Below, one piece after another: positions 1-7,542 of a stretch of DNA of 32,338 nt. The notes below the pieces were generated by a model. The model was not told the origin of the DNA. It saw only the letters and a list, made by a program, of their open reading frames with translations, and did no database searches. Position numbers and translations under genes: made by a program. Numbering within the stretch: the first letter of the stretch is position 1; every line of letters begins with the position of its first letter. The DNA comes from an uncultured Eubacteriales bacterium (GTDB lineage Bacteria > Bacillota > Clostridia > Oscillospirales > Acutalibacteraceae): assembly GCA_949068525.1 (NCBI GenBank), contig CARTIQ010000010.1, forward strand, positions 1 to 32,338. Reading direction: 5' to 3'.

Positions 1-757
1 CGTCTACGTACACACCATCGACCAAGGGCGCATCTTTAAGCCCCACTACGTACGACCGGCTTTGATACATCTTTAGAAAGTAAGAGCCGTGCGAATTCAT
101 AAAGGGGAAGTGGGTTGCAATAATAACTTTCTGGAATCGAATTTTAAAATTCTCAGTAAACGCGGAATTACTGCGAATTTCTCTAATGAAAGCATCTTCG
201 TAAATGTTTAAGTTTTGCGAGATATTTGCGATGAATTTTAGAGGATTAAACTGAGCCTGATTGGCAAGTTTTACAGCACCAGATATCCTTATTGGAATGG
301 GGATTTCACTGAGAAACTGAGAGGTGCAGCCAAGCTTTTCAAGCGCTAAAATCTCCTTTTTAATTTTCTTACCATCGCGAACTGAATAAGTAATTGCCGG
401 GAATCCCTCAAAATCACAATCAATGTTTTTGCAGAGCCTTTTGTATATATCTAGCGCCATTTTGTTGGCTTCAAAATATTGCCGAGCAAGCTCTAAACCA
501 TAGTTTTTAACCACCTTATGGTATATCAGCGCATGCTGGAACGTAATCTTGGCTGTCGTGTTTTTCGTAATCCCCATGCCGATTTTTCTTGCTTCAACAA
601 GAATGTAATCTACACCTTGTTGGTCTAAAAAATACGCGCACAAGATTCCAGCAATACCACCTCCAATTATGAGCACGTCAGTCTTTTTGTTTGAACTTAA
701 CTTTGGGAATTTCTTAATTTTTGAGTCTTCCTGCCACACCGATTTTATAAAAATCAC
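1..757 (-). CDS. FAD-dependent oxidoreductase, C-terminus cut by window edge
   Basis: The reverse strand reads open from a GTG at 757 to the window edge, giving about 252 residues. After a short lead (KSVWQEDSKIKKFPKL) comes a Rossmann dinucleotide-binding motif, TDVLIIGGGIAGILCAYFL, followed by an acidic strand end (YILVEA), the usual FAD-binding fold of the DAO/glycine-oxidase-like family. The segment VIIATHFPF resembles the second FAD-contact strand. Such proteins oxidise a C-N or C-O bond with FAD; the substrate cannot be told here, and the catalytic C-terminal half lies outside the window. The start is uncertain: no clear ribosome site precedes it, and a GTG at 739 is also possible. It diverges from the yjdF riboswitch. 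Family assignment is firm, specific function is not. Confidence 0.85.
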   Translation of the reverse strand, partial: MIFIKSVWQEDSKIKKFPKLSSNKKTDVLIIGGGIAGILCAYFLDQQGVDYILVEARKIGMGITKNTTAKITFQHALIYHKVVKNYGLELARQYFEANKMALDIYKRLCKNIDCDFEGFPAITYSVRDGKKIKKEILALEKLGCTSQFLSEIPIPIRISGAVKLANQAQFNPLKFIANISQNLNIYEDAFIREIRSNSAFTENFKIRFQKVIIATHFPFMNSHGSYFLKMYQSRSYVVGLKDAPLVDGVYVD

Positions 758-901
758 CCACAAACTATATTTATGCAAAAGTTAATAGCTTTTTATATCG
801 TTTCCAAACTTAAATGATATTATCAATATGAAATGCGTTTCCCGAATCAATTCTGTTCAGATCATTTTGTGAGTGCGGGGTTTAATTTTTGGGTTTAATG
901 T

Positions 902-909
902 GGTATAAT
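902..909 (+). promoter_or_regulatory. Extended -10 promoter of the yjdF transcript
   Basis: TGGTATAAT matches the extended -10 consensus TGnTATAAT and lies about 20 bases before the riboswitch stem begins. No good -35 box is visible, which is usual for extended -10 promoters. Confidence 0.65.
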
Positions 910-924
910 TTAGTTGCGCAACAG

Positions 925-1036
925 AGCAACATAAAGATAAAAACACGTCCCGGTAGGTAGTCCGGGAGCAGCAATTGCTGTCAGTAGCCTGCCTCCTTTG
1001 GTTGTCCGTTCTTTATGTAACTAAAAAAGGAGGAAA
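925..1036 (+). promoter_or_regulatory. yjdF motif riboswitch
   Basis: The leader has the features of the yjdF RNA motif, a riboswitch class reported to sense azaaromatic compounds. A closing stem pairs ACATAAAGA (929-937) with TCTTTATGT (1010-1018). It encloses the hairpin CCCGG/CCGGG (949-966), a self-complementary CAGCAATTGCTG (969-980) and a conserved-looking purine/pyrimidine core that continues through GCCTGCCTCCTTTGG. The closing stem ends about 11 bases before the GGAGG ribosome site of yjdF, so ligand binding probably controls translation initiation (inference). The identity of the downstream gene strongly supports the call. Confidence 0.85.
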
Positions 1037-1040
1037 TCTT

Positions 1041-1460
1041 GTGCAACCCATTGTCTCTAAATTAACTGTTTTGTTTGAGGACCCTTTTTGGATCGGCCTT
1101 TATGAAATTGAGGACGAAAACGTATATTCAGTCTGTAAAATCATGTTCGGAGCGGAGCTGAAAGATTGCGAAGTTTATGATTTAATATTAAAAAGTTGGC
1201 ATAAGTTTCGTTTTTATCAGTCAAAGAATGATTTATCAATATCAGAAAAACGTATTAATCCAAAGCGCCGGCAACGAATGATTAACAAACAGCTTAATGC
1301 TAAAGCAATCGGAACCAAAGCTCAACAGGCATTAAAGCTTCAGCATGAACAAAATAAATCAAGTAGAAAAGTTAACAAACGAGAAAACAAAAAAGCAGAA
1401 GAAGTTCGTAAATTTAATTTAAAACAGGAAAAGCGCAAAGATAAGCACAGAGGACACTAA
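1041..1460 (+). CDS. yjdF: YjdF family protein (DUF2992)
   Basis: A 139-residue protein with the YjdF pattern: an N-terminal segment KLTVLFEDPFWIGLYE, then SVCKIMFGAELKDCEVY and LKSWHKFRF, and a very basic, helical C-terminal tail (NPKRRQR, IGTKAQQALKLQHEQ, ending KRKDKHRGH). The family has no established biochemical function; its riboswitch suggests a role in coping with toxic aromatic compounds. The start is the GTG at 1041, placed just after AGGAGG at 1029-1034. An upstream in-frame TTG at 975 lies inside the riboswitch and would give an N-terminus unlike the family. The stop codon lies within the terminator stem. Confidence 0.9.
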   Translation: MQPIVSKLTVLFEDPFWIGLYEIEDENVYSVCKIMFGAELKDCEVYDLILKSWHKFRFYQSKNDLSISEKRINPKRRQRMINKQLNAKAIGTKAQQALKLQHEQNKSSRKVNKRENKKAEEVRKFNLKQEKRKDKHRGH

Positions 1461-1483
1461 CCGTCTGTGCTTTGTTATCTTTA
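1443..1483 (+). terminator. Probable intrinsic terminator of yjdF
   Basis: AAGCACAGA (1443-1451) pairs perfectly with TCTGTGCTT (1464-1472), then a T-rich stretch with interruptions follows. The 5' arm lies inside the last codons of yjdF and the loop contains its stop codon. The interrupted T-run lowers confidence. Confidence 0.6.
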
Positions 1484-1558
1484 TTTTCAGGAAATTCTAG
1501 TTGTTTTTCATTGGTTGTTTCAGGGATCTTTTTTAGCCCTGCAGGAATATTCATGAGC

Positions 1559-2953
1559 CTAATTTTCTTTTATCATAAAGTTGTCGTTCTCCCGATCATA
1601 TGAGACATTTATAAAGATTGGCTCTTTGTTTGCCACCCTATTGACATTTTCGCTACTGTAAATATAGTTCAGGATCCTCGAAGTCAGCGTATTTACATAA
1701 GCCTGGACTCCCCTTGCCCCAGTATCTCCTGCATCAAGCCTCTGGGCAATGTCTATTATAGTATTTCCAAAGTTGATATGCACATTATGTGCATTTGCAA
1801 AGTCATTAGCCAATGCCGCAAACGGCGTTTGGAGTATTTCTATGTAATTTTGCAAACTTAACCTTGCAAATTTTATAATTTCAAAGCGCGACATGAGCGA
1901 TGAAGAGCCAAATAATGTATTATCTTCCTCGTTAGAGGTAAGAACCCAAACAACGTTCTCCAAATTAATCTTCTCGCCATTTATATATGCGTATCCATTA
2001 TCGTAGGCGTTTCTTAAAAATTCTAGCAAGAGCTTCTTATCTTTCTCAGACAACTTGTCAAACTCATTAATAGCTACTACTCGGAGTGGTTGGCCTTCTG
2101 TTGCTCTCAAGAATTTCATTACAGGCGAATCTTCAAAACATTCAGAATTATTCATACGTTTTATCCTTGGCCCAAATATCTGGTCAATTACACTTCTATT
2201 TGAACTCGGATCTACATCAGATGCACCCACATTAAAAAATCCACATCCCAAAGTCAACGCCATAATCTCTACCAAAGTTGTTTTACCCGTTCCGGGAGGG
2301 CCAACCTCAAATATAAGCTTTCTAACAGAAGTCCTACTCAAAGAACAATGAGCTAAATAAACACCAATATTCAAAAGTTTATCCTTCGCCTCTTGTTGCC
2401 CTTTATGTCCAGCCACAAGTTGTAAAAAGCTCTGCCTTGCCTTAAGCGGAGTAATTAGTTTACCTGTATCTCCCAGTTCTTTTCTCGTTTGAAAGTTGTT
2501 CCAATATTGGCTTACCCATCTATATGCAATCATAAATAAAAACGGTGGAATAAATGATGTAGCGCCAAAAAACATATTAAAAAGAGCGCTTTTTGTGCCG
2601 CCCCAAAGACTTCGCAAAAAGCTTGCGGGTTCCGGAGACAGCGCAGGCTTACTATATTGCATAGCCATTATTGCTTCGCTGAAAGCTAGTCCAGTTAAAT
2701 TCATTAATGTCTGCACAAACCGTGTGTTATTTACTGCATTCTGTATCCATTGTTGTTCAAAAGTTACTTCGGTTTTTTCAGCCTGCTTTGATTTACCAAA
2801 AGGCCAGATTCTCCTGCACCATGATGTATTCGTTGCCTTTGTGACATTATTGCCGTTAATATCAGCAAAGCTCATTCGATTAAGTGGCTGCAAGAACAGC
2901 GAGATTGCTAAGATTGACGCGATTACCCTTTTCTTGTTATTCCTTTTCCTCAT
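1559..2953 (-). CDS. Exported or membrane-anchored AAA+ ATPase
   Basis: A 464-residue protein with a basic start and hydrophobic core ending MSFA (about 30), so a likely signal peptide, and a second hydrophobic segment at about 118-150. The C-terminal half is a AAA+ module of ClpA/B or torsin type: Walker A GPPGTGKTT (218-226), Walker B-like VVAINEFDK (292-300), sensor-1 VLTSNE (337-342), a candidate arginine finger SRF (about 356) and sensor-2 GARG (about 412-415). The Walker B acidic pair reads NE where DE is expected, which may weaken ATP hydrolysis. The start is supported by GGAGG seven bases upstream. AAA+ proteins normally act where ATP is present; an exported one is unusual. If both hydrophobic segments span the membrane the ATPase domain would be cytoplasmic; if the first is cleaved it would be outside. 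No peptidase domain is seen. Partner and substrate unknown. Confidence 0.85.
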   Translation of the reverse strand: MRKRNNKKRVIASILAISLFLQPLNRMSFADINGNNVTKATNTSWCRRIWPFGKSKQAEKTEVTFEQQWIQNAVNNTRFVQTLMNLTGLAFSEAIMAMQYSKPALSPEPASFLRSLWGGTKSALFNMFFGATSFIPPFLFMIAYRWVSQYWNNFQTRKELGDTGKLITPLKARQSFLQLVAGHKGQQEAKDKLLNIGVYLAHCSLSRTSVRKLIFEVGPPGTGKTTLVEIMALTLGCGFFNVGASDVDPSSNRSVIDQIFGPRIKRMNNSECFEDSPVMKFLRATEGQPLRVVAINEFDKLSEKDKKLLLEFLRNAYDNGYAYINGEKINLENVVWVLTSNEEDNTLFGSSSLMSRFEIIKFARLSLQNYIEILQTPFAALANDFANAHNVHINFGNTIIDIAQRLDAGDTGARGVQAYVNTLTSRILNYIYSSENVNRVANKEPIFINVSYDRENDNFMIKEN

Positions 2954-3403
2954 TTTATGTCCTCCAATTTAATATAATATATCTAAAATTTTAACATATT
3001 TCTCTACATTTTTCAATTCGCATTTTATTGATTTTGTAACATTTAGGCCCAATGTTTTTGTGCAAATAATCAATTATTCTTGTTTTATTGATAAAAAAAT
3101 GGACATCAGTCATGTTATTTTAACCGTTTTGAAAATTAAATCGCTCTAAGGTTAACTTTTTACACCTGATGACCTGGGTAGGGGAAATGTCGGGTCAGCT
3201 TCTAAGTCTTTGCTCGATGGTCTGTCAATAAGCTTTGGTCTCGCTTGAGTACATGAGGCTTTGCGCGCAGGAATATCTAAATTGTCACAACTGATTGGCT
3301 AAGAATTACTAAAAGAACATATTTTCTATTGATTTTTAATTTTCAAAGGGTTATACTGAAAAAAGGGAAAATTAACAGAATTCAGTAGAAGGATGTGTTG
3401 AAC
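2954..3403. other. Intergenic region between divergent genes
   Basis: It holds the promoter of the downstream gene (3329-3357). On the minus strand, 3152-3300 reads open for about 49 codons without a start (including DLEADPTFPLP), in a patch with more GC than its surroundings. This may be a decayed coding fragment or chance. Nothing else was recognised. Confidence 0.5.
3329..3357 (+). promoter_or_regulatory. Promoter, TTGATT-17-TATACT
   Basis: TTGATT at 3329-3334 and TATACT at 3352-3357 with a 17-base spacer, 47 bases before the start at 3404. Confidence 0.6.
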
Positions 3404-4024
3404 ATGAGAAGATTATTATCTACAATTTCAATTTTGTGGTTCATATTTGTATCATTTAATGCTACAACATGCGCATGGGCACCGACCGATTTTGAAGATG
3501 TAAACTGCATTGATTTAAGGGAATTAGGAAAGACAAAAGACCTAATAATGTTAGGACAAGATGGTGAAAAAGTATGTGGGTGTGAAAAGTGCACAGTAGA
3601 TGCTGTACTATATAATAGGTTGGGGGATTATATAGACGAACTAAATAGAAGATTTGACATGTTTTTAAAAGAGCCTGAAACCAGTTTTATTGACAAAATT
3701 TTAATTAAATTTGGGTCTACTCGAAAAATGAGACGTGATATTGAGCGCTTTGTAAAACTCCAAAACATAGAAAGCACGTTAGAGGGAATTCTAAATTATA
3801 GAAATGGTAAATTTTTAAATACAACGTATAGAAATTTTTTATTAGTTTCGACGAACTATGATCCAAACGGTCCTACTAACATTGCCCAGCTTGCAAGAAA
3901 AGACAATATAACATACAATTTTGCCTATGATGAAAATTATTTTCAGAATATAAAGGAAAAAAAGATTGTGCCTCTTTTAAACAAGGTTAGCGCTGAACTG
4001 AATGTAAGAAAAGATAATCTTTAA
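3404..4024 (+). CDS. Secreted protein of unknown function with CxCxxC motif
   Basis: A 206-residue protein I do not recognise. The first 24-26 residues (MRRLLSTISILWFIFVSFNA, then TTCAWA) form a likely signal peptide. A cysteine cluster, VCGCEKCT, lies at about 57-64 with a further Cys at 35; such clusters bind metal or form disulfides. The rest is charged and helical (around 70-130), then a mixed segment with NYDPNGPTNIAQLA. No other membrane segment is seen, so it is probably released or loosely attached. The ATG at 3404 is chosen because AGAAGGA ends ten bases upstream; an in-frame GTG at 3395 would leave no room for that site. It opens the plus-strand run of exported proteins but resembles none of them clearly. 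Confidence 0.7.
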   Translation: MRRLLSTISILWFIFVSFNATTCAWAPTDFEDVNCIDLRELGKTKDLIMLGQDGEKVCGCEKCTVDAVLYNRLGDYIDELNRRFDMFLKEPETSFIDKILIKFGSTRKMRRDIERFVKLQNIESTLEGILNYRNGKFLNTTYRNFLLVSTNYDPNGPTNIAQLARKDNITYNFAYDENYFQNIKEKKIVPLLNKVSAELNVRKDNL

Positions 4025-4353
4025 GGATGTTTAAAAGCTAGGGGAAATAAAGCAAAACTTTTATCATTATGGCACTGTATATTGAAACTAAAAATATATT
4101 TGGCGGTAACTATGTTGCCGCTTCGTTTAATTTATGTGTACTTAAAGAAAGATTGGCTATATTCTACACGCAAAAAGTATAATGTCACAAAGAAACGAAG
4201 GCTTTTTGTAAATTTGATATAAAATTTGGATATATTGTTGTGTTTAATTGTCGTTCCATATGAAATTACATCTATTTTCTTTTTTAGAAATATGGGTACC
4301 ATTTTTTTTGGTATAATAAAATGAAAAATGTATAAAAAGGAATGGTTATACAT
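4025..4353. other. Intergenic region with downstream promoter
   Basis: AT-rich sequence with no convincing gene. An extended -10, TGGTATAAT (4309-4317), lies 36 bases before the next start. A 38-codon ATG reading frame at about 4068 has no ribosome site and was not accepted. Confidence 0.45.
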
Positions 4354-5085
4354 ATGAAAAAAGTTATTGCAAGCATCTTATCGTTAGCCTTTTTATCGGG
4401 GCTATTTGTGAACGCTTCTTTCGCGGAAGAAATTCAATCCACTAAAGTTGCTCAGGAAAAAGCTTCTAATGTACAACTTAATCAACCTGGGGTAACAGCA
4501 CAGGAGAAAGCTGCGGAGAAATTAAAAAGCGACCTTAAAAAGTATAATGAAAAACAGCAAAAACTAATTCAAAAATATGAGAATATGACAGACAAAGAGT
4601 TTAGATGGGACAAAATTAAAAAAGCTCTTATGAAAATTCTGGGCGCAGTTGTCAGTTTTTTGGGAACCGTCTGGGTAATTGACTTGTATTACGATAAAGA
4701 AGACCAGGGTTATAAAAAAGGAGTTAAGGCCGGATACCACAACGGGCATATTGATGGTTACAAAGAAGGGGCAGAAAAAGAAAGATCAATATGTGAAAAA
4801 GGTGGTGGAGATTATCTCATGGGATTTATGATGGGCTTGAATCAAGGTTTTGAAGAAGGACGGCTCAAGGGGATAGAAGAAGGCTTTTATCAAGGTGAAG
4901 CAAAGGCGCGCACTGAATGTGCTAGGAATGCACGAGCTAAATGTGATAATGTTTTACCCGATACTGGGGATCTTGTTAAAAAAGTTTTAGCAAATCTTCA
5001 CCCAGACCATTTCCCTAAAAATTTCGACGATGTTAAAGACCTCTACAACAATGCAACTAATTTTTACAATACATATTTAAAATAA
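4354..5085 (+). CDS. Exported protein with TM segment, GxxxG repeats and J-domain-like HPD end
   Basis: A 243-residue protein. In order: a signal peptide (1-24, ending NASFA), a charged linker, a helical segment with ENMTDKEF (about 76-83), a hydrophobic span (about 91-110), a series of glycine-spaced motifs (GVKAGYHNGHIDGYKEG and GLNQGFEEGRLKGIEEGFYQG, about 123-182), and a C-terminal segment VKKVLANLHPDHFPKN (HPD at 216-218) followed by a helix, YNNATNFYNTYLK. The HPD between two helices resembles the loop of a DnaJ J domain, though the domain is shorter than the usual 70 residues. If real, it would stimulate an Hsp70-type ATPase. The ATG at 4354 is preferred over 4342, which abuts the AAGGA site. 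First of three related genes. Confidence 0.75.
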   Translation: MKKVIASILSLAFLSGLFVNASFAEEIQSTKVAQEKASNVQLNQPGVTAQEKAAEKLKSDLKKYNEKQQKLIQKYENMTDKEFRWDKIKKALMKILGAVVSFLGTVWVIDLYYDKEDQGYKKGVKAGYHNGHIDGYKEGAEKERSICEKGGGDYLMGFMMGLNQGFEEGRLKGIEEGFYQGEAKARTECARNARAKCDNVLPDTGDLVKKVLANLHPDHFPKNFDDVKDLYNNATNFYNTYLK

Positions 5086-5099
5086 CAAAACGCAAAAGA

Positions 5100-5121
5100 C
5101 TTTAGTCTACCTAAAGATTTT
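5100..5121 (+). terminator. Weak hairpin after the first HPD-protein gene
   Basis: CTTTAG (5100-5105) pairs with CTAAAG (5111-5116), followed by only a short T-run. It may attenuate read-through rather than stop it. Confidence 0.3.
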
Positions 5122-5188
5122 AAAGATGGTTCATATAGAACGTGTGTGAAGCATTAGTTTGTTCAAATTAAAAGAAAGGAAAATTCTT

Positions 5189-5977
5189 ATGAAAAGAATT
5201 ATTACGAGTGTACTGTCATTAGCGTTTTTATCGGGGATTTTTGTAAACTCTTCTTTCGGGGACGAAATCCAACCTGCTGAAGTTAATCAGGAAAAAGCTT
5301 CTAATATGTGTGATCCTGAGAGTCATCAAGATTCAAACACCGTTATTTCAGACAAGTCAAATGAAAACAAAACAGCCCCTATGGGAACTATAAATCAGCC
5401 AGCCAATTTAAACAAAAATAATGTTAACAAAAAATCAAGTAGAGAAAAATACATAAATAAAATAGAAGAAAATGAAAAGAGATACAGTGATTCGGTAAAT
5501 AAGGAAATAGAGAAAGTTAAAAACATGTCGGAAAAAGAATTTAAAAAATATTTAAGTAAGTCATATTTAATCTTGTACGGGACTTTATATGGACCGCGAT
5601 GCCTAGCTTTTGGTTTCAGTTTTTTCTTTAACCTTTTTAGCAAAAAACTTGGAAGCTCGATCAATAAAATATTTTTAAAAATATTTTCATACGGGTTTAA
5701 AAAAGGATTTGATCGAGAAGAAAATAAACAAAACATAAAAAAGGATTTGAACATTAGCGATTATGATCGCCTACTAACTTCTGATATAAAAAAAGGCATA
5801 CGGGCATTTCTAATTAATTTTCATCCAGATGTTATTTCTAAAAATGTTAAAGACTCAACTTTCTTTGATAAGATTCATCCTGAACTAGAGGCCTTATATA
5901 GTGAATTGAACTATTTTTGTCAAAATGATGTAGAAAGAAGTTGCCCAGAAATTTCTGGTGCTATTGGAAAGGAATAA
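5189..5977 (+). CDS. Exported protein with J-domain-like HPD segment (paralogue)
   Basis: A 262-residue paralogue of the gene at 4354. The signal peptides are nearly the same (MKRIITSVLSLAFLSGIFVN, cleavage near 24). A long polar, Asn/Lys-rich linker (25-100) is followed by the shared motif KNMSEKEFKKYLSKSY (about 111-126), a hydrophobic stretch at about 128-150, and a C-terminal segment DIKKGIRAFLINFHPDVISK with HPD at 212-214. The helix before HPD (DIKKGIRAF) looks much like helix II of a J domain. The glycine repeats of its neighbour are absent. The start at 5189 has AAAGAAAGGA eight bases upstream; an in-frame TTG at 5159 is less likely. The next gene follows after three bases with its ribosome site inside this reading frame, so the two are co-transcribed. 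Confidence 0.75.
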   Translation: MKRIITSVLSLAFLSGIFVNSSFGDEIQPAEVNQEKASNMCDPESHQDSNTVISDKSNENKTAPMGTINQPANLNKNNVNKKSSREKYINKIEENEKRYSDSVNKEIEKVKNMSEKEFKKYLSKSYLILYGTLYGPRCLAFGFSFFFNLFSKKLGSSINKIFLKIFSYGFKKGFDREENKQNIKKDLNISDYDRLLTSDIKKGIRAFLINFHPDVISKNVKDSTFFDKIHPELEALYSELNYFCQNDVERSCPEISGAIGKE

Positions 5978-5980
5978 AAT

Positions 5981-6619
5981 ATGAAAAAATTATTATTAAG
6001 TATACTAATTTTAGCGCTAAGCTTTTACTCCTTTAATTTAGAGAGTTCGGCCATGGAGTTTAATAACCAAGGAAAAACCGGAGCAAGCTCTGTCCGATCT
6101 CTGGATGCAGATTTTTCTACTGAAAGCAAAAATAAACAAGATAAACCAAATGATATTGCAGAAGTTAAGAATAGCGCTAGTAACGAAAATGATAAAAAAA
6201 CGATTATGGAAAAAACTGCGGATACTATGAAAGAAAATCTGAAAAAACATAATGAGCAAATTAGAAATGAAATTCAAAAAATAAAAGATATGTCTGGATG
6301 GGAATTTAAACTTTATTTAATTAAATCTCATTTTAATTCTATTTTTTTAATTTTAGATGCTATTTTTCTATGTAGCTTATTTGGCTACTATTCTGTTAAA
6401 AATTATAATTTAGGTTTTAAAGCCGGGCAAGAAGAATTCTTGAAGAGGTCCAGAGATAATGCTAATTGTCCTTCCGATCTTTACACAGAGTTAAATAATT
6501 TCAAAAAAAGTTTAGGAAAACTTTTAACTGCAATTAAATCAGGTGAGATAAAGAATTTTGATAATATTAAAAGCCTTTATTACAATGCAACTAATTTTTA
6601 TGATATATATTTAAGGTAA
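5981..6619 (+). CDS. Exported membrane protein, HPD-less paralogue
   Basis: A 212-residue third member of the family at 4354 and 5189. It has a signal peptide (1-24, ending SSA), a polar linker, the shared motif IKDMSGWEFKLYLIKSHF (about 101-118), a hydrophobic span (about 119-138), one glycine motif (LGFKAGQEEF), and a C-terminus that matches the 4354 protein closely (IKNFDNIKSLYYNATNFYDI against PKNFDDVKDLYNNATNFYNT). The HPD itself is replaced by KSGEI, so any J-type activity would be lost while the following helix is kept. The start at 5981 is supported by GGAAAGGAA within the end of the upstream gene, to which it is translationally close. Confidence 0.75.
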   Translation: MKKLLLSILILALSFYSFNLESSAMEFNNQGKTGASSVRSLDADFSTESKNKQDKPNDIAEVKNSASNENDKKTIMEKTADTMKENLKKHNEQIRNEIQKIKDMSGWEFKLYLIKSHFNSIFLILDAIFLCSLFGYYSVKNYNLGFKAGQEEFLKRSRDNANCPSDLYTELNNFKKSLGKLLTAIKSGEIKNFDNIKSLYYNATNFYDIYLR

Positions 6620-6680
6620 CACAAAAACTTTATGCCTAATGATTCTTAAAATAATTCTAAGCTAAAATAAAGGAAAGTTT

Positions 6681-6709
6681 TTGTAAAAATACTACGAATA
6701 TGCTATAAT
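6681..6709 (+). promoter_or_regulatory. Promoter, TTGTAA-17-TATAAT with extended -10
   Basis: TTGTAA (6681-6686) and TGCTATAAT (6701-6709) with a 17-base spacer. The -35 box overlaps one arm of an 11-base perfect inverted repeat (ACAAAAACTTT at 6621-6631 and AAAGTTTTTGT at 6674-6684), which could be an operator or a long-loop hairpin. Confidence 0.6.
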
Positions 6710-6777
6710 TAATCTTTTTATCATTTTTTTGTAATAACTTCCTTCAAAGAAAAAATAAATGAATAGGAGAAATTAAC

Positions 6778-7485
6778 ATGAAGTTAAGAAAAATAATTGC
6801 GACGGTTTTATGTACAAGCATTATGGTTAGTTCGGCAGCCAACACTTCTTATGCTGACTTAGATATGGAGCATAATTGTCACGAAGATTTTGAATTAAGG
6901 TTTAATAATTGGTACATTGGACCCTGCAAAAACGGCAAGGATACTTGCAAAAAGAATTTAATTAGATACGAAGGTATTCCTGAATTAGTAAATTATTTAA
7001 ACGATTTAAAAAAGAATGCAACAGATGAAAAAGAAGAATCTTTTTGGGCTCCATTGTTTCAAAAGGCTGGAATACTAGCAGCTGCAGTACTAAGCTTAAT
7101 TCCATTAATGAAAAAAGCACCTGCATTAGTTATTATGCTATCAGTCTTGTCTTATAAATTCATTGTGGCGAAATGTGAACAATCAGAAGAGCTAAAAAAA
7201 GAGGTGTTTGGAAAAGGGCTGCTAGAAATGGCGAGAGAGCACCTATTTGGGGACAGAATAGTTACAGTTCTAAAAAAAGAGCAAAAAATAGAATTTGCTC
7301 AGAAAATTTTAGATAGCCTTTCCGAACAAATAAAAAATAAAAAATGGGAAAACAACGATATATTATTGCTTACGGTTGACATAGATCCAAAGGTTATGAA
7401 GTCCGGGCTAAAATTTGATAACGTTAGTTTCCCACTTAACTATAAAAAGCCTTTAAAAAGTTATTTTAAAAATATAAAAAGATAA
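6778..7485 (+). CDS. Secreted Cys-pair membrane-hairpin protein, group A
   Basis: A 235-residue protein of unknown function. The signal peptide is 1-26 (ending TSYA). A Cys pair (C50, C57 in GPCKNGKDTCKKNLIRYEGI) runs into an aromatic/basic motif that recurs across the island. A hydrophobic stretch (about 96-132) could form a hairpin or two short membrane segments. The C-terminal part has GLLEMAREHLFGD, a helix, then KKWENNDILLLTVD and a final YKKPLKSYFKNIK. The Cys pair probably forms a disulfide outside the membrane (inference). It is about 40% identical by eye to the next gene and more distantly related to the one at 10741-11631. A strong AGGAG site precedes the ATG. No enzyme motif was seen. 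Confidence 0.75.
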   Translation: MKLRKIIATVLCTSIMVSSAANTSYADLDMEHNCHEDFELRFNNWYIGPCKNGKDTCKKNLIRYEGIPELVNYLNDLKKNATDEKEESFWAPLFQKAGILAAAVLSLIPLMKKAPALVIMLSVLSYKFIVAKCEQSEELKKEVFGKGLLEMAREHLFGDRIVTVLKKEQKIEFAQKILDSLSEQIKNKKWENNDILLLTVDIDPKVMKSGLKFDNVSFPLNYKKPLKSYFKNIKR

Positions 7486-7542
7486 CTAGCTTCTTGCCTC
7501 AGCTGTATAATAAAAATTTAACACATACTAAAGGAGAAAAAA

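Noticed and set aside
975..1040. Extended N-terminus for YjdF from a TTG
   Set aside because: It lies in the riboswitch aptamer; the family N-terminus and ribosome site fit GTG 1041.
4068..4184. 38-codon ATG reading frame
   Set aside because: No ribosome binding site, no signal peptide and no recognisable motif.
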